DNA of 61,474 bases from Proteus sp. FME41 (lineage in GTDB: Bacteria > Pseudomonadota > Gammaproteobacteria > Enterobacterales > Enterobacteriaceae). The stretch is from positions 1-61,474 of the forward strand of contig NZ_JABUYL010000020.1 in the NCBI RefSeq assembly GCF_014897315.1. Direction: 5' to 3'. The notes under the pieces were generated by a model that was not told where the DNA came from, made no database searches, and saw only the letters and a list, made by a program, of their open reading frames with translations. The position numbers were made by a program, and so were the translations under genes. Positions 27,866 to 36,541 of the stretch are shown piece after piece (positions within the stretch are counted from its first letter, which is position 1; the number at the start of each line of letters is the position of its first letter).

Positions 27866-29440
27866 ATGAAAAAACTCATTAATGCCCTACAAGCGTTTGG
27901 TAAATCCCTCTATGGGCCTGTCTTAATATTGCCTATTGTCGGTTTATATATCGCGTTAGGTAATGTCTTTGGCAATGGCAACCTTGCAGAATATATTCCG
28001 TTTTTAAATCACCCGATTATTCAAAGCATTGGACAATTACTTGCAAAATCATCTGTTGCTATTTTAGTGAATCTGGCGCTGATTTTTGCTGTAGGTATTC
28101 CCGTTGGTTTAGCTAAGAAAGATAAAGGCTATGCGGGTTTAATTGGCTTAGTCACTTTTGTCATTTTCACGAATGCCATGAATATTACGCTAACACTACA
28201 AGGTAAGTTGGTTAGCGCAGAAGAGATGCGAGCTGCTGGTCAAGGTATGGTATTAGGCGTTCAAGTCCTAGAGATGGGCGTCTTTGCCGGTATTTTAACC
28301 GGAGCAATATCAGGATGGCTTTATAACCGTTATTCAGGTCGTCAATTTAACGGCATTATGGCTATTTATTCAGGTCACTGTTTTGTTGCGATTATCGCCA
28401 TTCCATTCACCATTGCATTGGCTGTTTTAATGTGTGAAGTCTGGCCTTTTGCGCAGGCAGGCATTACTAAAATGGCGCTCGTTATTCATGATTCAGGTGC
28501 TTTTGGTGCGCTGATTTATGGCTTCTTAGAACGTATTCTTATCCCAACAGGATTACATCATCTGGTGTATACCCCATTCTTGTATACCGAATTAGGCGGT
28601 GTTGCAGATGTTTGTGGCACAACATACCAAGGCGCAAGAAATATCTATTTTGCTGAAATGGCATGTCCTGAAGTTAAACAACTCAGTAGTACTGTGATTT
28701 GGGATGCACGCGGTATCGCTAAAATGTTTGGTTTAACCGCAGCCGCAGCCGCGATGATTTCTGTGGCTAAAAAAGAGAAAAAACAGATGGCAAAGGCGAT
28801 TTTAATTCCTGCGGCTGCCACTTCTTTTTTACTGGGCGTAACAGAACCTCTTGAGTTTTCCTTCCTATTTGTTGCCCCTATTTTGTTTTTGGTACACGCC
28901 GTATTAACTGGTATTGGCATGATGCTGTTCTACCTATTAGGTGTTCATGCAATTGGTGCGAATGGTGTGATTGATTTCATTTTATATAACTTGCCGTTAG
29001 GCACTGAAAAGTCAAATTGGCCGATGTATATCGTGGTGGGTTTGATTATGTCAGTTCTCTATTTCGTTATCTTTAGAACCCTGATTTTGAAACTGAATCT
29101 TAAAACACCCGGCCGTGAAGATGATGATGAAGAGACACGTCTATACAGCAAAGACGATTACAAGAATAAAGCAGAGAGTACAGCACCTAAAGAAACCGTT
29201 GAAACTATCAATACATTAGGTGAAGAGATTATTGAAGGACTCGGTGGTCGTGACAATATTGAAGTGGTTGATAATTGTTATACCCGCTTAAGAGTCATTG
29301 TTAAAAATGTCGATGCAATTCATGAAGATATCTTGAAAAAAACGGGTGCTAAAGGCGTTGTCCGCCACGGTAATAACGTTCAAGTTGTTTATGGATTACA
29401 TGTGAAAAAAATGCGTGAAGCGGTCGAAGCCGCACTTTAA
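27866..29440 (+). CDS. Alpha-glucoside PTS transporter, EIICB (MalX/GlvCB type)
   Basis: A 524-residue phosphotransferase permease. Residues 1-420 are the EIIC membrane domain of the glucose/maltose superfamily (about 10 helices; FLERILIPTGLHHLVYTPF and GVTEPLEFSFLFVAPILF are the substrate-region signatures). After a charged linker (GREDDDEETRLYSKDDY), residues about 445-524 are the EIIB domain with its phospho-cysteine in DNCYTRLR. There is no EIIA domain, so a glucose-type EIIA (Crr) from elsewhere must donate phosphate. With the following GH4 enzyme, the substrate should be an alpha-glucoside such as maltose or a sucrose isomer. Confidence 0.92.
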   Translation: MKKLINALQAFGKSLYGPVLILPIVGLYIALGNVFGNGNLAEYIPFLNHPIIQSIGQLLAKSSVAILVNLALIFAVGIPVGLAKKDKGYAGLIGLVTFVIFTNAMNITLTLQGKLVSAEEMRAAGQGMVLGVQVLEMGVFAGILTGAISGWLYNRYSGRQFNGIMAIYSGHCFVAIIAIPFTIALAVLMCEVWPFAQAGITKMALVIHDSGAFGALIYGFLERILIPTGLHHLVYTPFLYTELGGVADVCGTTYQGARNIYFAEMACPEVKQLSSTVIWDARGIAKMFGLTAAAAAMISVAKKEKKQMAKAILIPAAATSFLLGVTEPLEFSFLFVAPILFLVHAVLTGIGMMLFYLLGVHAIGANGVIDFILYNLPLGTEKSNWPMYIVVGLIMSVLYFVIFRTLILKLNLKTPGREDDDEETRLYSKDDYKNKAESTAPKETVETINTLGEEIIEGLGGRDNIEVVDNCYTRLRVIVKNVDAIHEDILKKTGAKGVVRHGNNVQVVYGLHVKKMREAVEAAL

Positions 29441-29455
29441 ATAGGAGAAAGTAAG

Positions 29456-30817
29456 ATGACAAAATCACCTTTTATCTTAAGTATTGCAGGCGGCGGAAGC
29501 ACCTATACACCGGGTATCGTTAAAAGTTTAATGGTGCGTTTAGAGGATTTTCCTCTGAGTGAAATCCGTTTATACGATATTGATCAAGAGCGCCAAGACA
29601 CTATTGCACCTGTCGTTGAAAAAGTTATTCGCGACCATAGCAAAATGATTAAATTTACGGTAACAACGGATGCAAAAACCGCGTTTGATGGTGCTCATTT
29701 TGTCTTTGCTCAAATGCGTGTTGGCCAATACAAAATGCGTGAACAAGATGAAAAAATCCCGTTACGTCATGGTGTTGTAGGGCAAGAAACGTGTGGACCA
29801 GGTGGACTGGCTTATGGTTTACGCACTATTTTACCGATGGTTGAGCTAATTGATTTAGTTGAGCAATATGCGGATAAAAAAGCATGGATTGTGAACTATT
29901 CCAATCCAGCCGCGATTGTTGCTGAAGGAGTACGTCGTTTACGTCCTAATGCGCGAGTATTGAATATCTGTGATATGCCTGTAGCGGCAATGCGTAATAT
30001 GGCCGCTGTATTAAAAGTGGATCGTCATGATTTAGATGTGGATTATTTTGGCTTAAATCACTTTGGTTGGTTTACTTCAGTGCGTGTAAAAGGTGAAGAA
30101 AAACTGCCTGAGTTACGTGAACATATCGCTAAATTTGGTCTTTTAACTGAAGATGCGGCGCAAACTGACCCACAACATTCTGATCCATCATGGGTAAAAA
30201 CGTGGCGTCATATTCAGCCATTAATGGAAGCATTCCCTGAATATATTCCAAATCCATATTTACAGTACTATTTGATGCCAAATTATATCGTGGAACATCA
30301 AGATCCTGACTACACTCGTGCAAATGAAGTGATGGATGGTCGTGAAAAACGTTTGTTCGAAGCTGCGCGCGAATATAAAGAAACAGGAATTTTACCCGAT
30401 GCTTTTCATGTAGGGGTTCATGGTGCCTTTATTGTTGATGTTGCTTGCTCTTTAGCCTTTGATTTACGCCAGCGTCATTTGGTCATCGTTGAAAATAAAG
30501 GGGCGATTTCTGACCTTCCTTATGACGCTATGGTTGAAGTTCCTGCTTATATTACTTCTCATGGCCCTGAGCCTATTCGTGTTGGCGATATACCTCGTTT
30601 CCATCGTACCCTATTGGAGCAACAACTTGCCTCAGAACAATTGCTTGTGGAAGCAACACTTGAAGGTAGTTATGAAAAAGCACTAGAAGCGTTCACCCTG
30701 AATAAGACAGTACCAAGTGTTATCCATGCGAAGAAGATCCTCGATGATATGATTGAAGCCAATCGCGAATATTGGCCTGAATTACGTAAAGCTTATGTAA
30801 ATGGTAAGCGTGTTTGA
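29456..30817 (+). CDS. 6-phospho-alpha-glucosidase, glycoside hydrolase family 4
   Basis: A 453-residue cytoplasmic enzyme. The N-terminal Rossmann segment LSIAGGGSTYTPGIVKSL binds NAD+. The metal-binding cysteine is in NICDMPVAAM, and GLNHFGWF carries a conserved histidine. GH4 enzymes use NAD+ and Mn2+ in a redox-elimination mechanism. The CDMP motif is typical of the alpha-6-phosphoglucosidase branch (GlvA/AglB/MalH), as opposed to CN(V/I)P in the 6-phospho-beta-glucosidases. It is co-transcribed with the PTS gene (15-base gap, GGAG ribosome site) and hydrolyses the phosphorylated sugar it delivers. Confidence 0.93.
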   Translation: MTKSPFILSIAGGGSTYTPGIVKSLMVRLEDFPLSEIRLYDIDQERQDTIAPVVEKVIRDHSKMIKFTVTTDAKTAFDGAHFVFAQMRVGQYKMREQDEKIPLRHGVVGQETCGPGGLAYGLRTILPMVELIDLVEQYADKKAWIVNYSNPAAIVAEGVRRLRPNARVLNICDMPVAAMRNMAAVLKVDRHDLDVDYFGLNHFGWFTSVRVKGEEKLPELREHIAKFGLLTEDAAQTDPQHSDPSWVKTWRHIQPLMEAFPEYIPNPYLQYYLMPNYIVEHQDPDYTRANEVMDGREKRLFEAAREYKETGILPDAFHVGVHGAFIVDVACSLAFDLRQRHLVIVENKGAISDLPYDAMVEVPAYITSHGPEPIRVGDIPRFHRTLLEQQLASEQLLVEATLEGSYEKALEAFTLNKTVPSVIHAKKILDDMIEANREYWPELRKAYVNGKRV

Positions 30818-30850
30818 TCTCAAGCCTTGCTGTTAATGAGTAATTGAATA

Positions 30851-30886
30851 AAAATGCTGTTCTATCACCAGAACAGCATTTTCCTT
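30851..30886 (+). terminator. Hairpin between the GH4 gene and the RpiR regulator gene
   Basis: The perfect 13-bp stem AAAATGCTGTTCT / AGAACAGCATTTT has loop ATCACC and is followed by CCTTTT. It probably terminates the PTS-glucosidase transcript. The weak T-run may allow some read-through into the regulator gene. Confidence 0.75.
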
Positions 30887-30925
30887 TTATGTTGCTAAGG
30901 ACGATGTATCCATAAGGTACCCGGT

Positions 30926-31702
30926 ATGTCGGCACGATTATCATCTTTACTCTCAAGAGCCACAGAATTAACACGCGCAGAATATCGTATTCTCTCTTAT
31001 TTAATTGATAACCCGACACAAGTTGGAAAGCTTACAATCAGAGCACTTGCGCAGGTGAATTTTGTTTCAACAACAACCATTATGCGTCTTTGTCAGAAAT
31101 TAGGTTTTTCTGGCTATAGTGAGTTGATTTATTACTGCAAACAATTGTTATCGACAGCGGAACAGACACATCACTTAAAAAGTGATGACACGCAAACGGC
31201 AGAGCCTCTTTTTGATCAGTTTTTAGCAAACTACTTAAAAACGTTTACGTTGATTTCAGATGAACGCAAACAAGCATTTGTCGATCTTATTAACAGTAAA
31301 AATTCTTTTTTTATTTATGGTGCGGGGTTTTCTCATATATTTTCAGAATATATCAGTAAGCGGTTACAATTGATTGGTAAAGATGCTTTTCTTTCTGGAC
31401 TCAGTGACAGTAAGAATATCTTTATTAATAATGCATCACGCTATACGGTTTTTATTGCGATATCGCGCAGTGGAGAGACAGAACAAGTTGTTGAAAAGGC
31501 GAGAATAGCAAAAAGTATTGGTATGAAGATTGTTGCCTTTACTCGCGCAAGTGCCAATCCGTTGGCCGAACTTACGGATATTCATTTCCCCATTTATGAC
31601 GATGCAGTAAATTATCATTGTGACACTATCGAAAGCTCGTCTTTTGAATCAAACCTTGTCTTGATTATTGATTTGTTACTTAGCCGAGCTCAACGATTTT
31701 AA
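30926..31702 (+). CDS. RpiR-family transcriptional regulator (SIS domain)
   Basis: A 258-residue regulator. Residues 1-75 are the RpiR helix-turn-helix (LTRAEYRILSYLIDNPTQV … VSTTTIMRLCQKLGFSGYSEL). Residues about 110-245 are a sugar isomerase (SIS) domain that binds a phosphosugar (FIYGAGFSHIFSEYISKRL; AISRSGETEQVVEKA). It follows the alpha-glucoside PTS and GH4 genes on the same strand and should regulate them, sensing the 6-phospho-alpha-glucoside or glucose-6-phosphate. The 20-bp palindrome at 27741 is the candidate site. Confidence 0.9.
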   Translation: MSARLSSLLSRATELTRAEYRILSYLIDNPTQVGKLTIRALAQVNFVSTTTIMRLCQKLGFSGYSELIYYCKQLLSTAEQTHHLKSDDTQTAEPLFDQFLANYLKTFTLISDERKQAFVDLINSKNSFFIYGAGFSHIFSEYISKRLQLIGKDAFLSGLSDSKNIFINNASRYTVFIAISRSGETEQVVEKARIAKSIGMKIVAFTRASANPLAELTDIHFPIYDDAVNYHCDTIESSSFESNLVLIIDLLLSRAQRF

Positions 31703-31710
31703 TTTATGTA

Positions 31711-31755
31711 TAACGCTTTATGACTAAGCAACAGACTGATTTAAATAAAGCGTTA
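31711..31755. terminator. Weak inverted repeat at a convergent gene end
   Basis: TAACGCTTTA at 31711-31720 and TAAAGCGTTA at 31746-31755 are perfect inverted copies with a 25-base loop. The loop contains the stop codon of the minus-strand dioxygenase-like gene. No clear T-run follows, so termination is only a possibility. Confidence 0.35.
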
Positions 31756-32611
31756 AGGGTAAATCAGGGTGTGTATTCATTGAGTCGAATTGATGTAATG
31801 GGTGAGCATCAACAGTGGGATAACGAGATAATAAAACGATAAAATCTTGGTAAGCCTGATTTTTATTATCATGAGTAAAAATAGGCGTACCGCTATGATT
31901 TAATTCATTATCTGCAATTAATAAAATATCAAGATATTGCGCATTATTGTGTTCATAAAGCACATTTTCAGGGTTAATGTCTTGCCAAGGTGTTCCTATA
32001 GCTTCTTGTGGTGAATGAACACGTAATGCACCCGTATTATCCTTAACATTATACTTACTCATCATCACAATCATGGTGTGGTCAACGCCATCCTTATGCA
32101 CTCCTTCAATTGAAAGTTCGCTTAAAGAATCTGGTTGAGCAATTAGTCTTAAATGAAAAACAGTCGATATTGACTTTGGCGATTTTTGATCTGTTAAATG
32201 GCGAGAAGTAAATGTATTACCTTGAATTAATAGCATTTTTAATTTTAATAAGGCTTGATAGGCGGTATTGCTCTGCCAGCGATCATCGAGTGCTCTAAAA
32301 TGTCTTTGCGCACCACTGTCTTCACGAATAAATCCATCTTCCTCAGTAAGAACAAAAGGTTGATACTCTAATCTGGAGATGGTTTCTATGTCATTATCAA
32401 AAAGGTAGCGTCCTGTTCGGGAGTGACGAAACGAAAGCGTGGGATCTTGGGCTAAATAATCGCCGTATTCTATCAGTGTATTAATATCTTTTTCTTCAGC
32501 ACCTAATTGTTTTATTAAATTAATAACAACATTTTGGGGAATAAAAACATATTTATTATTTTTGTACTCTTTTTTTATTTCATTAATATTATTTATAAGC
32601 AGGCTATTCAT
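31724..32611 (-). CDS. Fe(II)/2-oxoglutarate dioxygenase family protein (isoleucine-dioxygenase-like, PF10014 type)
   Basis: A 295-residue soluble protein. It has a jelly-roll iron site: H172 and D174 in GVHKDGVDH, and a distal H239 in LNHSGTPIF. The HKD triad and the spacing resemble the family that includes Bacillus L-isoleucine 4-hydroxylase, so hydroxylation of a free amino acid is a reasonable guess. At the place where the 2-oxoglutarate-binding arginine is expected, about 16 residues after H239, this protein reads YQDFIVL with Q255. R263 in LSRYP lies further on and may substitute. It stands alone, convergent with the RpiR gene. Substrate unknown. Confidence 0.75.
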   Translation of the reverse strand: MNSLLINNINEIKKEYKNNKYVFIPQNVVINLIKQLGAEEKDINTLIEYGDYLAQDPTLSFRHSRTGRYLFDNDIETISRLEYQPFVLTEEDGFIREDSGAQRHFRALDDRWQSNTAYQALLKLKMLLIQGNTFTSRHLTDQKSPKSISTVFHLRLIAQPDSLSELSIEGVHKDGVDHTMIVMMSKYNVKDNTGALRVHSPQEAIGTPWQDINPENVLYEHNNAQYLDILLIADNELNHSGTPIFTHDNKNQAYQDFIVLLSRYPTVDAHPLHQFDSMNTHPDLPLTLYLNQSVA

Positions 32612-32721
32612 ATATAATATGCTCCATTGATGGTTTATATTATTAATAATTAATTAGAGAAATAACTAATTAATTATAATTAACTAGATTATAGAGAGAG
32701 ATTAATATGTTTCAAATTCAT

Positions 32722-32758
32722 AAAAAAAAGAGTGTAATAAATTAATTACACTCTTTTT
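32722..32758 (-). terminator. Terminator of the FhlA-like regulator gene
   Basis: The perfect 14-bp stem AAAAAGAGTGTAAT / ATTACACTCTTTTT has a 6-base loop. On the minus strand it ends in eight T (A-run 32722-32729). It lies 30 bases past the regulator stop codon. Confidence 0.9.
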
Positions 32759-32787
32759 AAATAATTGAAGAAGAAATTATTTCGGAA

Positions 32788-34401
32788 TTAAAGTATTTCT
32801 GGAATTGAAATACCGAGGCGTTGCATCCGTGATAATAACGTGGTTCTTTTTAAACCCAATTTTAATGCTGCGCCTCTGGCACCAGCAACCACACCGTTGG
32901 TTTCTCTTAACGCTTGAATTATCCTTTCTCGCTCCTCATCATCACTCTCTGGCGCATTAGTCTGCATGCGCTTTTCAATCGATGAAGGTTGAGAAAGGAC
33001 CTGCTTTAAACGAGAGGGTTTACAAATATGAAGCTCTTTCAATTGAAGGTTTAATGTTGAACCTCGCGTTAAAATAACAGCGCGTTCAATAATATTTTCA
33101 AGCTCACGGACATTGCCCGGCCAGGGATACAGTGTTAGTTGTTCCAGTGCATTGGCAGGAATACAATCTATTTTTCTATCCATTCTACGTGCAATTTTTT
33201 GCGTAAAATGTTTGACCAAAAGTGGAATATCTTCAGGTCGTTCTCTTAATGGCGGAATAATAATAGGAAAAACATTAAGACGATAATACAGGTCTTCTCT
33301 AAATTCACCTTCATCCGTTAAATTATGGAGATCTTTATTGGTTGCAGCAATCAGCCTGACATCAACTGGGATCACTTTATTGCCACCCAATCTTTCTATT
33401 TCTCGCTCTTGAAGAACACGAAGCAGTTTAGGTTGTAATTCAATCGGCATATCACCAATTTCATCTAGAAATAGCGTACTTTTATCTGCCATTTCAAATC
33501 GACCAATATGCGTATTAGTTGCCCCTGTAAATGCGCCTTTATCATGACCAAAGAGATCACTTTCTAACAGGCCAGAAGGCACTGCCGCACAGTTCATTTT
33601 TATCATCGATTTACTTTTTCGCTGACTTAAACGATGGATTGCACGCGCAATTAATTCTTTACCTGTACCCGTTTCACCTAAAATAAGCACAGTACTGTCG
33701 CTTTGTGCCACTAATTCAATTTGTTCAAGCACGTTATGCATGGCATCGCTTTGATAAATAATCTCACTAAAGCATGCATTTTTATCTATTTGCTCATTTA
33801 GCCAAATATTCTCATTTTTTAAACTGTCTTTTAAGTGTGTTATCTCTTCATAAGCCGCCGCATTTTCAATGGCGATACCAATACGCGCTGCAACTTGCTG
33901 TAGCAATTGGCAAGTGTCGTTGGTAAAAACACTCCCTAATTCATGCGCTAAGATTAATAATCCTAAGGGCTTATGATTAAAAGCCAGTGGCAATAACAAA
34001 GCCGTCTGCATATTTTGCTTAACTAGACGCTTAATCAAAATATCGTCTTGATCTTCTTTATTAATATCAATTAAGACTGGTTTATTTTGGTTAATAATTT
34101 CTTCTGCTTTGTTATTCGCGCTACTAAACTTACGTTGTTGGCGAATGACCGATTTTCCAGTCTGATAACGGCTAGAATAAAGAATACCTTCATGACTATT
34201 TTGTGATGAGGTACGGCATAACATTAGACTAATATGGTTTAGTCCAAAAAAACGATGTATTTCTTTAGAGACTTCAGAAATAAGACCATCCATGTCTAGG
34301 TGAGCTAATACAGAATTAGTGATATCAACCAGTATTCGATATTGGTTACGCTCATTACGAAGGCTCTCCATAGTTTCAGCATTGTTACTGCTTAATTTCA
34401 T
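32788..34401 (-). CDS. Sigma-54-dependent activator, short FhlA/HyfR-like
   Basis: A 537-residue enhancer-binding protein. Residues about 20-182 are a single GAF domain. The AAA+ domain (about 210-445) has Walker A GETGTGKE (242-249), the sigma-54 contact loop GAFTGA (289-294) and Walker B LFLDEIGD. The C-terminal Fis-type helix-turn-helix has [16 protein letters not shown], nearly the same as E. coli FhlA. E. coli FhlA (692 aa) and HyfR have an additional N-terminal sensory domain that this one lacks. It lies between fdhF and hydN-hypAC, both with sigma-54 promoters, so formate regulon activation is the likely role. Confidence 0.88.
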   Translation of the reverse strand: MKLSSNNAETMESLRNERNQYRILVDITNSVLAHLDMDGLISEVSKEIHRFFGLNHISLMLCRTSSQNSHEGILYSSRYQTGKSVIRQQRKFSSANNKAEEIINQNKPVLIDINKEDQDDILIKRLVKQNMQTALLLPLAFNHKPLGLLILAHELGSVFTNDTCQLLQQVAARIGIAIENAAAYEEITHLKDSLKNENIWLNEQIDKNACFSEIIYQSDAMHNVLEQIELVAQSDSTVLILGETGTGKELIARAIHRLSQRKSKSMIKMNCAAVPSGLLESDLFGHDKGAFTGATNTHIGRFEMADKSTLFLDEIGDMPIELQPKLLRVLQEREIERLGGNKVIPVDVRLIAATNKDLHNLTDEGEFREDLYYRLNVFPIIIPPLRERPEDIPLLVKHFTQKIARRMDRKIDCIPANALEQLTLYPWPGNVRELENIIERAVILTRGSTLNLQLKELHICKPSRLKQVLSQPSSIEKRMQTNAPESDDEERERIIQALRETNGVVAGARGAALKLGLKRTTLLSRMQRLGISIPEIL

Positions 34402-34573
34402 GACACCACCGATTGCCCTAAAAAATTAGCTATATTGTAGTAGGTTTATAATAAATTTATATCAATGACTGAACCATTTTTGATCCAACCCGCTATTTTT
34501 GTATCTGTAATAAAACTTAAAAATATAAACTTATCAAATCGATATATAATAAAATATATAGGGGTTTATATTA

Positions 34574-34601
34574 TCGTCAAAAGTGTCGAATAATTTGACG
34601 A
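34574..34601 (+). promoter_or_regulatory. Candidate upstream activator site for hydN-hypAC
   Basis: TCGTCAAAAGTGTCGA at 34574-34589 is nearly the same as the motif before fdhF. Here it also forms an inverted repeat, TCGTCAAA at 34574-34581 and TTTGACGA at 34594-34601. It is 84 bases before the -24 element of hydN. Confidence 0.7.
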
Positions 34602-34685
34602 AGTGACTGGTTTATTAATTAATAATCATTTTTATTTGAAAATTATTTAATTGAAAAATAAGGAATAGTTACCTCAAAAATATAT

Positions 34686-34701
34686 TGGCATGAACCGTGC
34701 T
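34686..34701 (+). promoter_or_regulatory. Sigma-54 promoter of hydN-hypA-hypC
   Basis: TTGGCATGAACCGTGCT has GG at 34687-34688 and GC at 34699-34700 with exactly 10 bases between, the sigma-54 -24/-12 pattern. It is about 105 bases before the hydN start. Confidence 0.82.
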
Positions 34702-34805
34702 AGATTCATTCTATTGATACCCTAATTATTACTCTTAATTAGAATAATTAGTTGCATTTATCGCCATATATAACGGCTATATATAACAAACATCAGGAGA
34801 ATATG

Positions 34806-35363
34806 ATGAACCGTTTCATCATTGCAGACCCTAAAAAATGTATTGGTTGCCATACTTGTGAAGTGGCTTGCGTTGTTTCGCATCAGCAAGCAGAGCAAGA
34901 CAACTTAGCCATCGACCAAATTAATGAGCAAAATTTCCAACCTCGTATTCATGTTGTTAAAGGATTTTCAATTAGTACTGCGGTTGTTTGTCACCAATGT
35001 GAAGATGCCCCTTGTGCCAATGTGTGTCCCAATGGCGCTATTATTCATAATAAAGATTATTACTATGTCGATCAGGAAAAGTGTATCGGCTGTAAAACTT
35101 GTGTCCTGGCTTGTCCTTACGGCACCATGGAAGTTGTTTCTCGCCCTATTATGCGTAAATTAACGGCGCTTAATACTATCGATGCATTTAAGGCAGAAGC
35201 GAATAAATGTGACTTATGTCATCACCGAGAAGCAGGTCCTGCGTGTATCGAAGTTTGCCCAACGCATGCTTTAGTGTGTATCGATAGAGATGCGCTTGAC
35301 GAGATGGTGAAAGAACGTCGTCGCAAAGCCGCTTTTGAAACCGGTGCTGAATTGTTGTTCTAA
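34806..35363 (+). CDS. hydN: Electron-transfer iron-sulfur protein HydN
   Basis: A 185-residue ferredoxin-type protein with four [4Fe-4S] cysteine motifs: CIGCHTCEVAC (residues 12-22), CHQCEDAPCANVCP, CIGCKTCVLACP and CDLCHHREAGPACIEVCP. E. coli HydN has the same layout and helps formate dehydrogenase H activity, probably carrying electrons between FdhF and hydrogenase 3. ATG 34806 is preferred because AGGAG lies 6 bases upstream and MNRFIIAD matches E. coli; an adjacent ATG at 34803 is possible. It is the first gene behind the sigma-54 promoter, followed by hypA. Confidence 0.94.
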   Translation: MNRFIIADPKKCIGCHTCEVACVVSHQQAEQDNLAIDQINEQNFQPRIHVVKGFSISTAVVCHQCEDAPCANVCPNGAIIHNKDYYYVDQEKCIGCKTCVLACPYGTMEVVSRPIMRKLTALNTIDAFKAEANKCDLCHHREAGPACIEVCPTHALVCIDRDALDEMVKERRRKAAFETGAELLF

Positions 35364-35435
35364 GATCAATAATAAAGCAACGTTGTACTGATACTATAGT
35401 TGCTATTATTTATCCTGCTTCAATAAGGTATCAAC

Positions 35436-35777
35436 ATGCATGAAATCACGCTTTGTCAAAGCGCATTTGAGATAATAGATTCACAAGCGAAATTAAATAA
35501 TGCACAAAAAGTAAAAAGCGTATGGTTGGAAATTGGCGCATTATCTTGTGTTGAAGTGAGTGCGCTGGAATTTTGCTTTGATATTGTCTGCCGAGACACT
35601 CTTGCACAAGGTTGTGAGTTACATATTGAGATTATCCCCGCTAAGGCATGGTGTTGGGATTGTCACCAAGTTGTGACTATTTCAACATTTAATGCGGGTT
35701 GTCCTTCTTGTGGTAGCCAAAATCTGCGTGTTGAGAATGATGATGCAATGCGAGTGAAGCAAATAGAGATCGAATAG
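35436..35777 (+). CDS. hypA: Hydrogenase nickel-incorporation protein HypA
   Basis: A 113-residue nickel chaperone. The N-terminal MHEITLCQS, with His2, is the nickel-binding end. The zinc site is two CxxC pairs, CWDC (residues 72-75) and CPSC (89-92). It hands nickel to [NiFe]-hydrogenase large subunits with HypB. Here hypB does not follow: the next gene is hypC after 8 bases, so hypB must be elsewhere. Confidence 0.95.
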   Translation: MHEITLCQSAFEIIDSQAKLNNAQKVKSVWLEIGALSCVEVSALEFCFDIVCRDTLAQGCELHIEIIPAKAWCWDCHQVVTISTFNAGCPSCGSQNLRVENDDAMRVKQIEIE

Positions 35778-35785
35778 GGGTTGTT

Positions 35786-36076
35786 ATGTGCCTTGGTATC
35801 CCAGGTCAGGTTGTCGAAGTTGGAAAGACAATCACTGAAAACGCAATGGTTGATGTTTGTGGCGTTAAACGTGAAGTGAATATTGCGCTCGTTTGTGAAG
35901 GTGAGCCACATACTATGATAGGCAAATGGGTGCTTGTGCATGTTGGCTTCGCCATGAGTATTATCAATGAAGAAGAAGCAAAAGAAACACTGGATGCCTT
36001 GATGGCGATGGGCGAAGTGGAAGATGATGTCTCCGCTTTTCTTTATGGTGAAGAGGGCGCGCCCTCAAAAAATTGA
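35786..36076 (+). CDS. hypC: Hydrogenase maturation chaperone HypC/HybG family
   Basis: A 96-residue chaperone with the obligatory N-terminal Cys2 ([10 protein letters not shown]) and the [20 protein letters not shown] core. HypC carries Fe(CN)2CO with HypD to the hydrogenase large-subunit precursor. It is the last gene of the hydN-hypA-hypC unit. No hypB, hypD, hypE or hydrogenase structural gene is in the window. An assignment to HypC rather than its paralogue HybG rests on context. Confidence 0.93.
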   Translation: MCLGIPGQVVEVGKTITENAMVDVCGVKREVNIALVCEGEPHTMIGKWVLVHVGFAMSIINEEEAKETLDALMAMGEVEDDVSAFLYGEEGAPSKN

Positions 36077-36138
36077 GTTAATTTTGTGCTATTGCATGAT
36101 TAATTCCTTTTTCTTATACTCTATCTTCATCTTTCAAA

Positions 36139-36207
36139 AGCTGGGACGACCCAGCTTTTTGTCTTTGTATTCAGGGGACGACCCCAGCTTATCGAGTAGG
36201 GGAAGTT
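36139..36207 (+). promoter_or_regulatory. Guanidine-II (mini-ykkC) riboswitch
   Basis: Two hairpins have ACGA loops: P1 AGCTGGG-ACGA-CCCAGCT (36139-36156) and P2 GGGG-ACGA-CCCC (36174-36185), separated by 17 bases. This is the guanidine-II class. The right arm CCCC of P2 can instead pair with GGGG at 36199-36202, which is the ribosome site of gdx. Guanidinium binding should stabilise P2 and free the ribosome site. The downstream gene is the guanidinium exporter, which fits. Confidence 0.95.
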
Positions 36208-36522
36208 ATGTCTTGGATTATTCTTTTTGTTGCAGGTTTATTAGAAATTGTGTGGGCTGTCGGCCTTAAGTATACCCACGGTTTTACACGCCTAACCCCG
36301 AGTATTATCACCATTAGTGCCATGGTTGTGAGCATGGGAATGTTATCTTACGCCATGAAAGGTTTGCCTGCGGGTACTGCTTATGCAATTTGGACTGGTA
36401 TTGGTGCAGTGGGTACCGCAATCTTTGGTATTTTGGTCTTTGGTGAGTCCGCAAATATCTATCGTTTACTGAGCTTAGCGATGATTATTTTCGGTATTAT
36501 CGGGCTGAAATTAGCGAGTTGA
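36208..36522 (+). CDS. gdx: Guanidinium exporter Gdx (SugE, small multidrug resistance family)
   Basis: A 104-residue protein with four transmembrane helices. The essential glutamate is in helix 1 ([19 protein letters not shown]13). Helix 3 carries [19 protein letters not shown], the SMR signature in its Gdx form. Gdx is an antiparallel dimer exchanging guanidinium for protons. The guanidine-II riboswitch directly upstream supports this subtype over the quaternary-ammonium EmrE subtype. In E. coli gdx lies near frdABCD with ampC and blc between; those two genes are absent here. Confidence 0.95.
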   Translation: MSWIILFVAGLLEIVWAVGLKYTHGFTRLTPSIITISAMVVSMGMLSYAMKGLPAGTAYAIWTGIGAVGTAIFGILVFGESANIYRLLSLAMIIFGIIGLKLAS

Positions 36523-36541
36523 TTATCATCAGTTTTCCATA

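Larger units (their letters stand above)
34402..34805. other. Divergent control region, FhlA-like gene / hydN
   Basis: A 404-base AT-rich gap without a gene. It carries the inverted-repeat activator site at 34574-34601 and the sigma-54 promoter at 34686-34701 for hydN-hypA-hypC. The activator gene's own promoter should lie between 34402 and about 34560, where several TATAAT-like hexamers occur and none stands out. Confidence 0.6.

Noticed and set aside
27567-34401. The alpha-glucoside cluster as a mobile insertion between fdhF and its activator.
   Set aside because: No transposase, integrase, direct repeats or tRNA gene were seen at either side, and codon use looks like the neighbours; simple rearrangement is enough.
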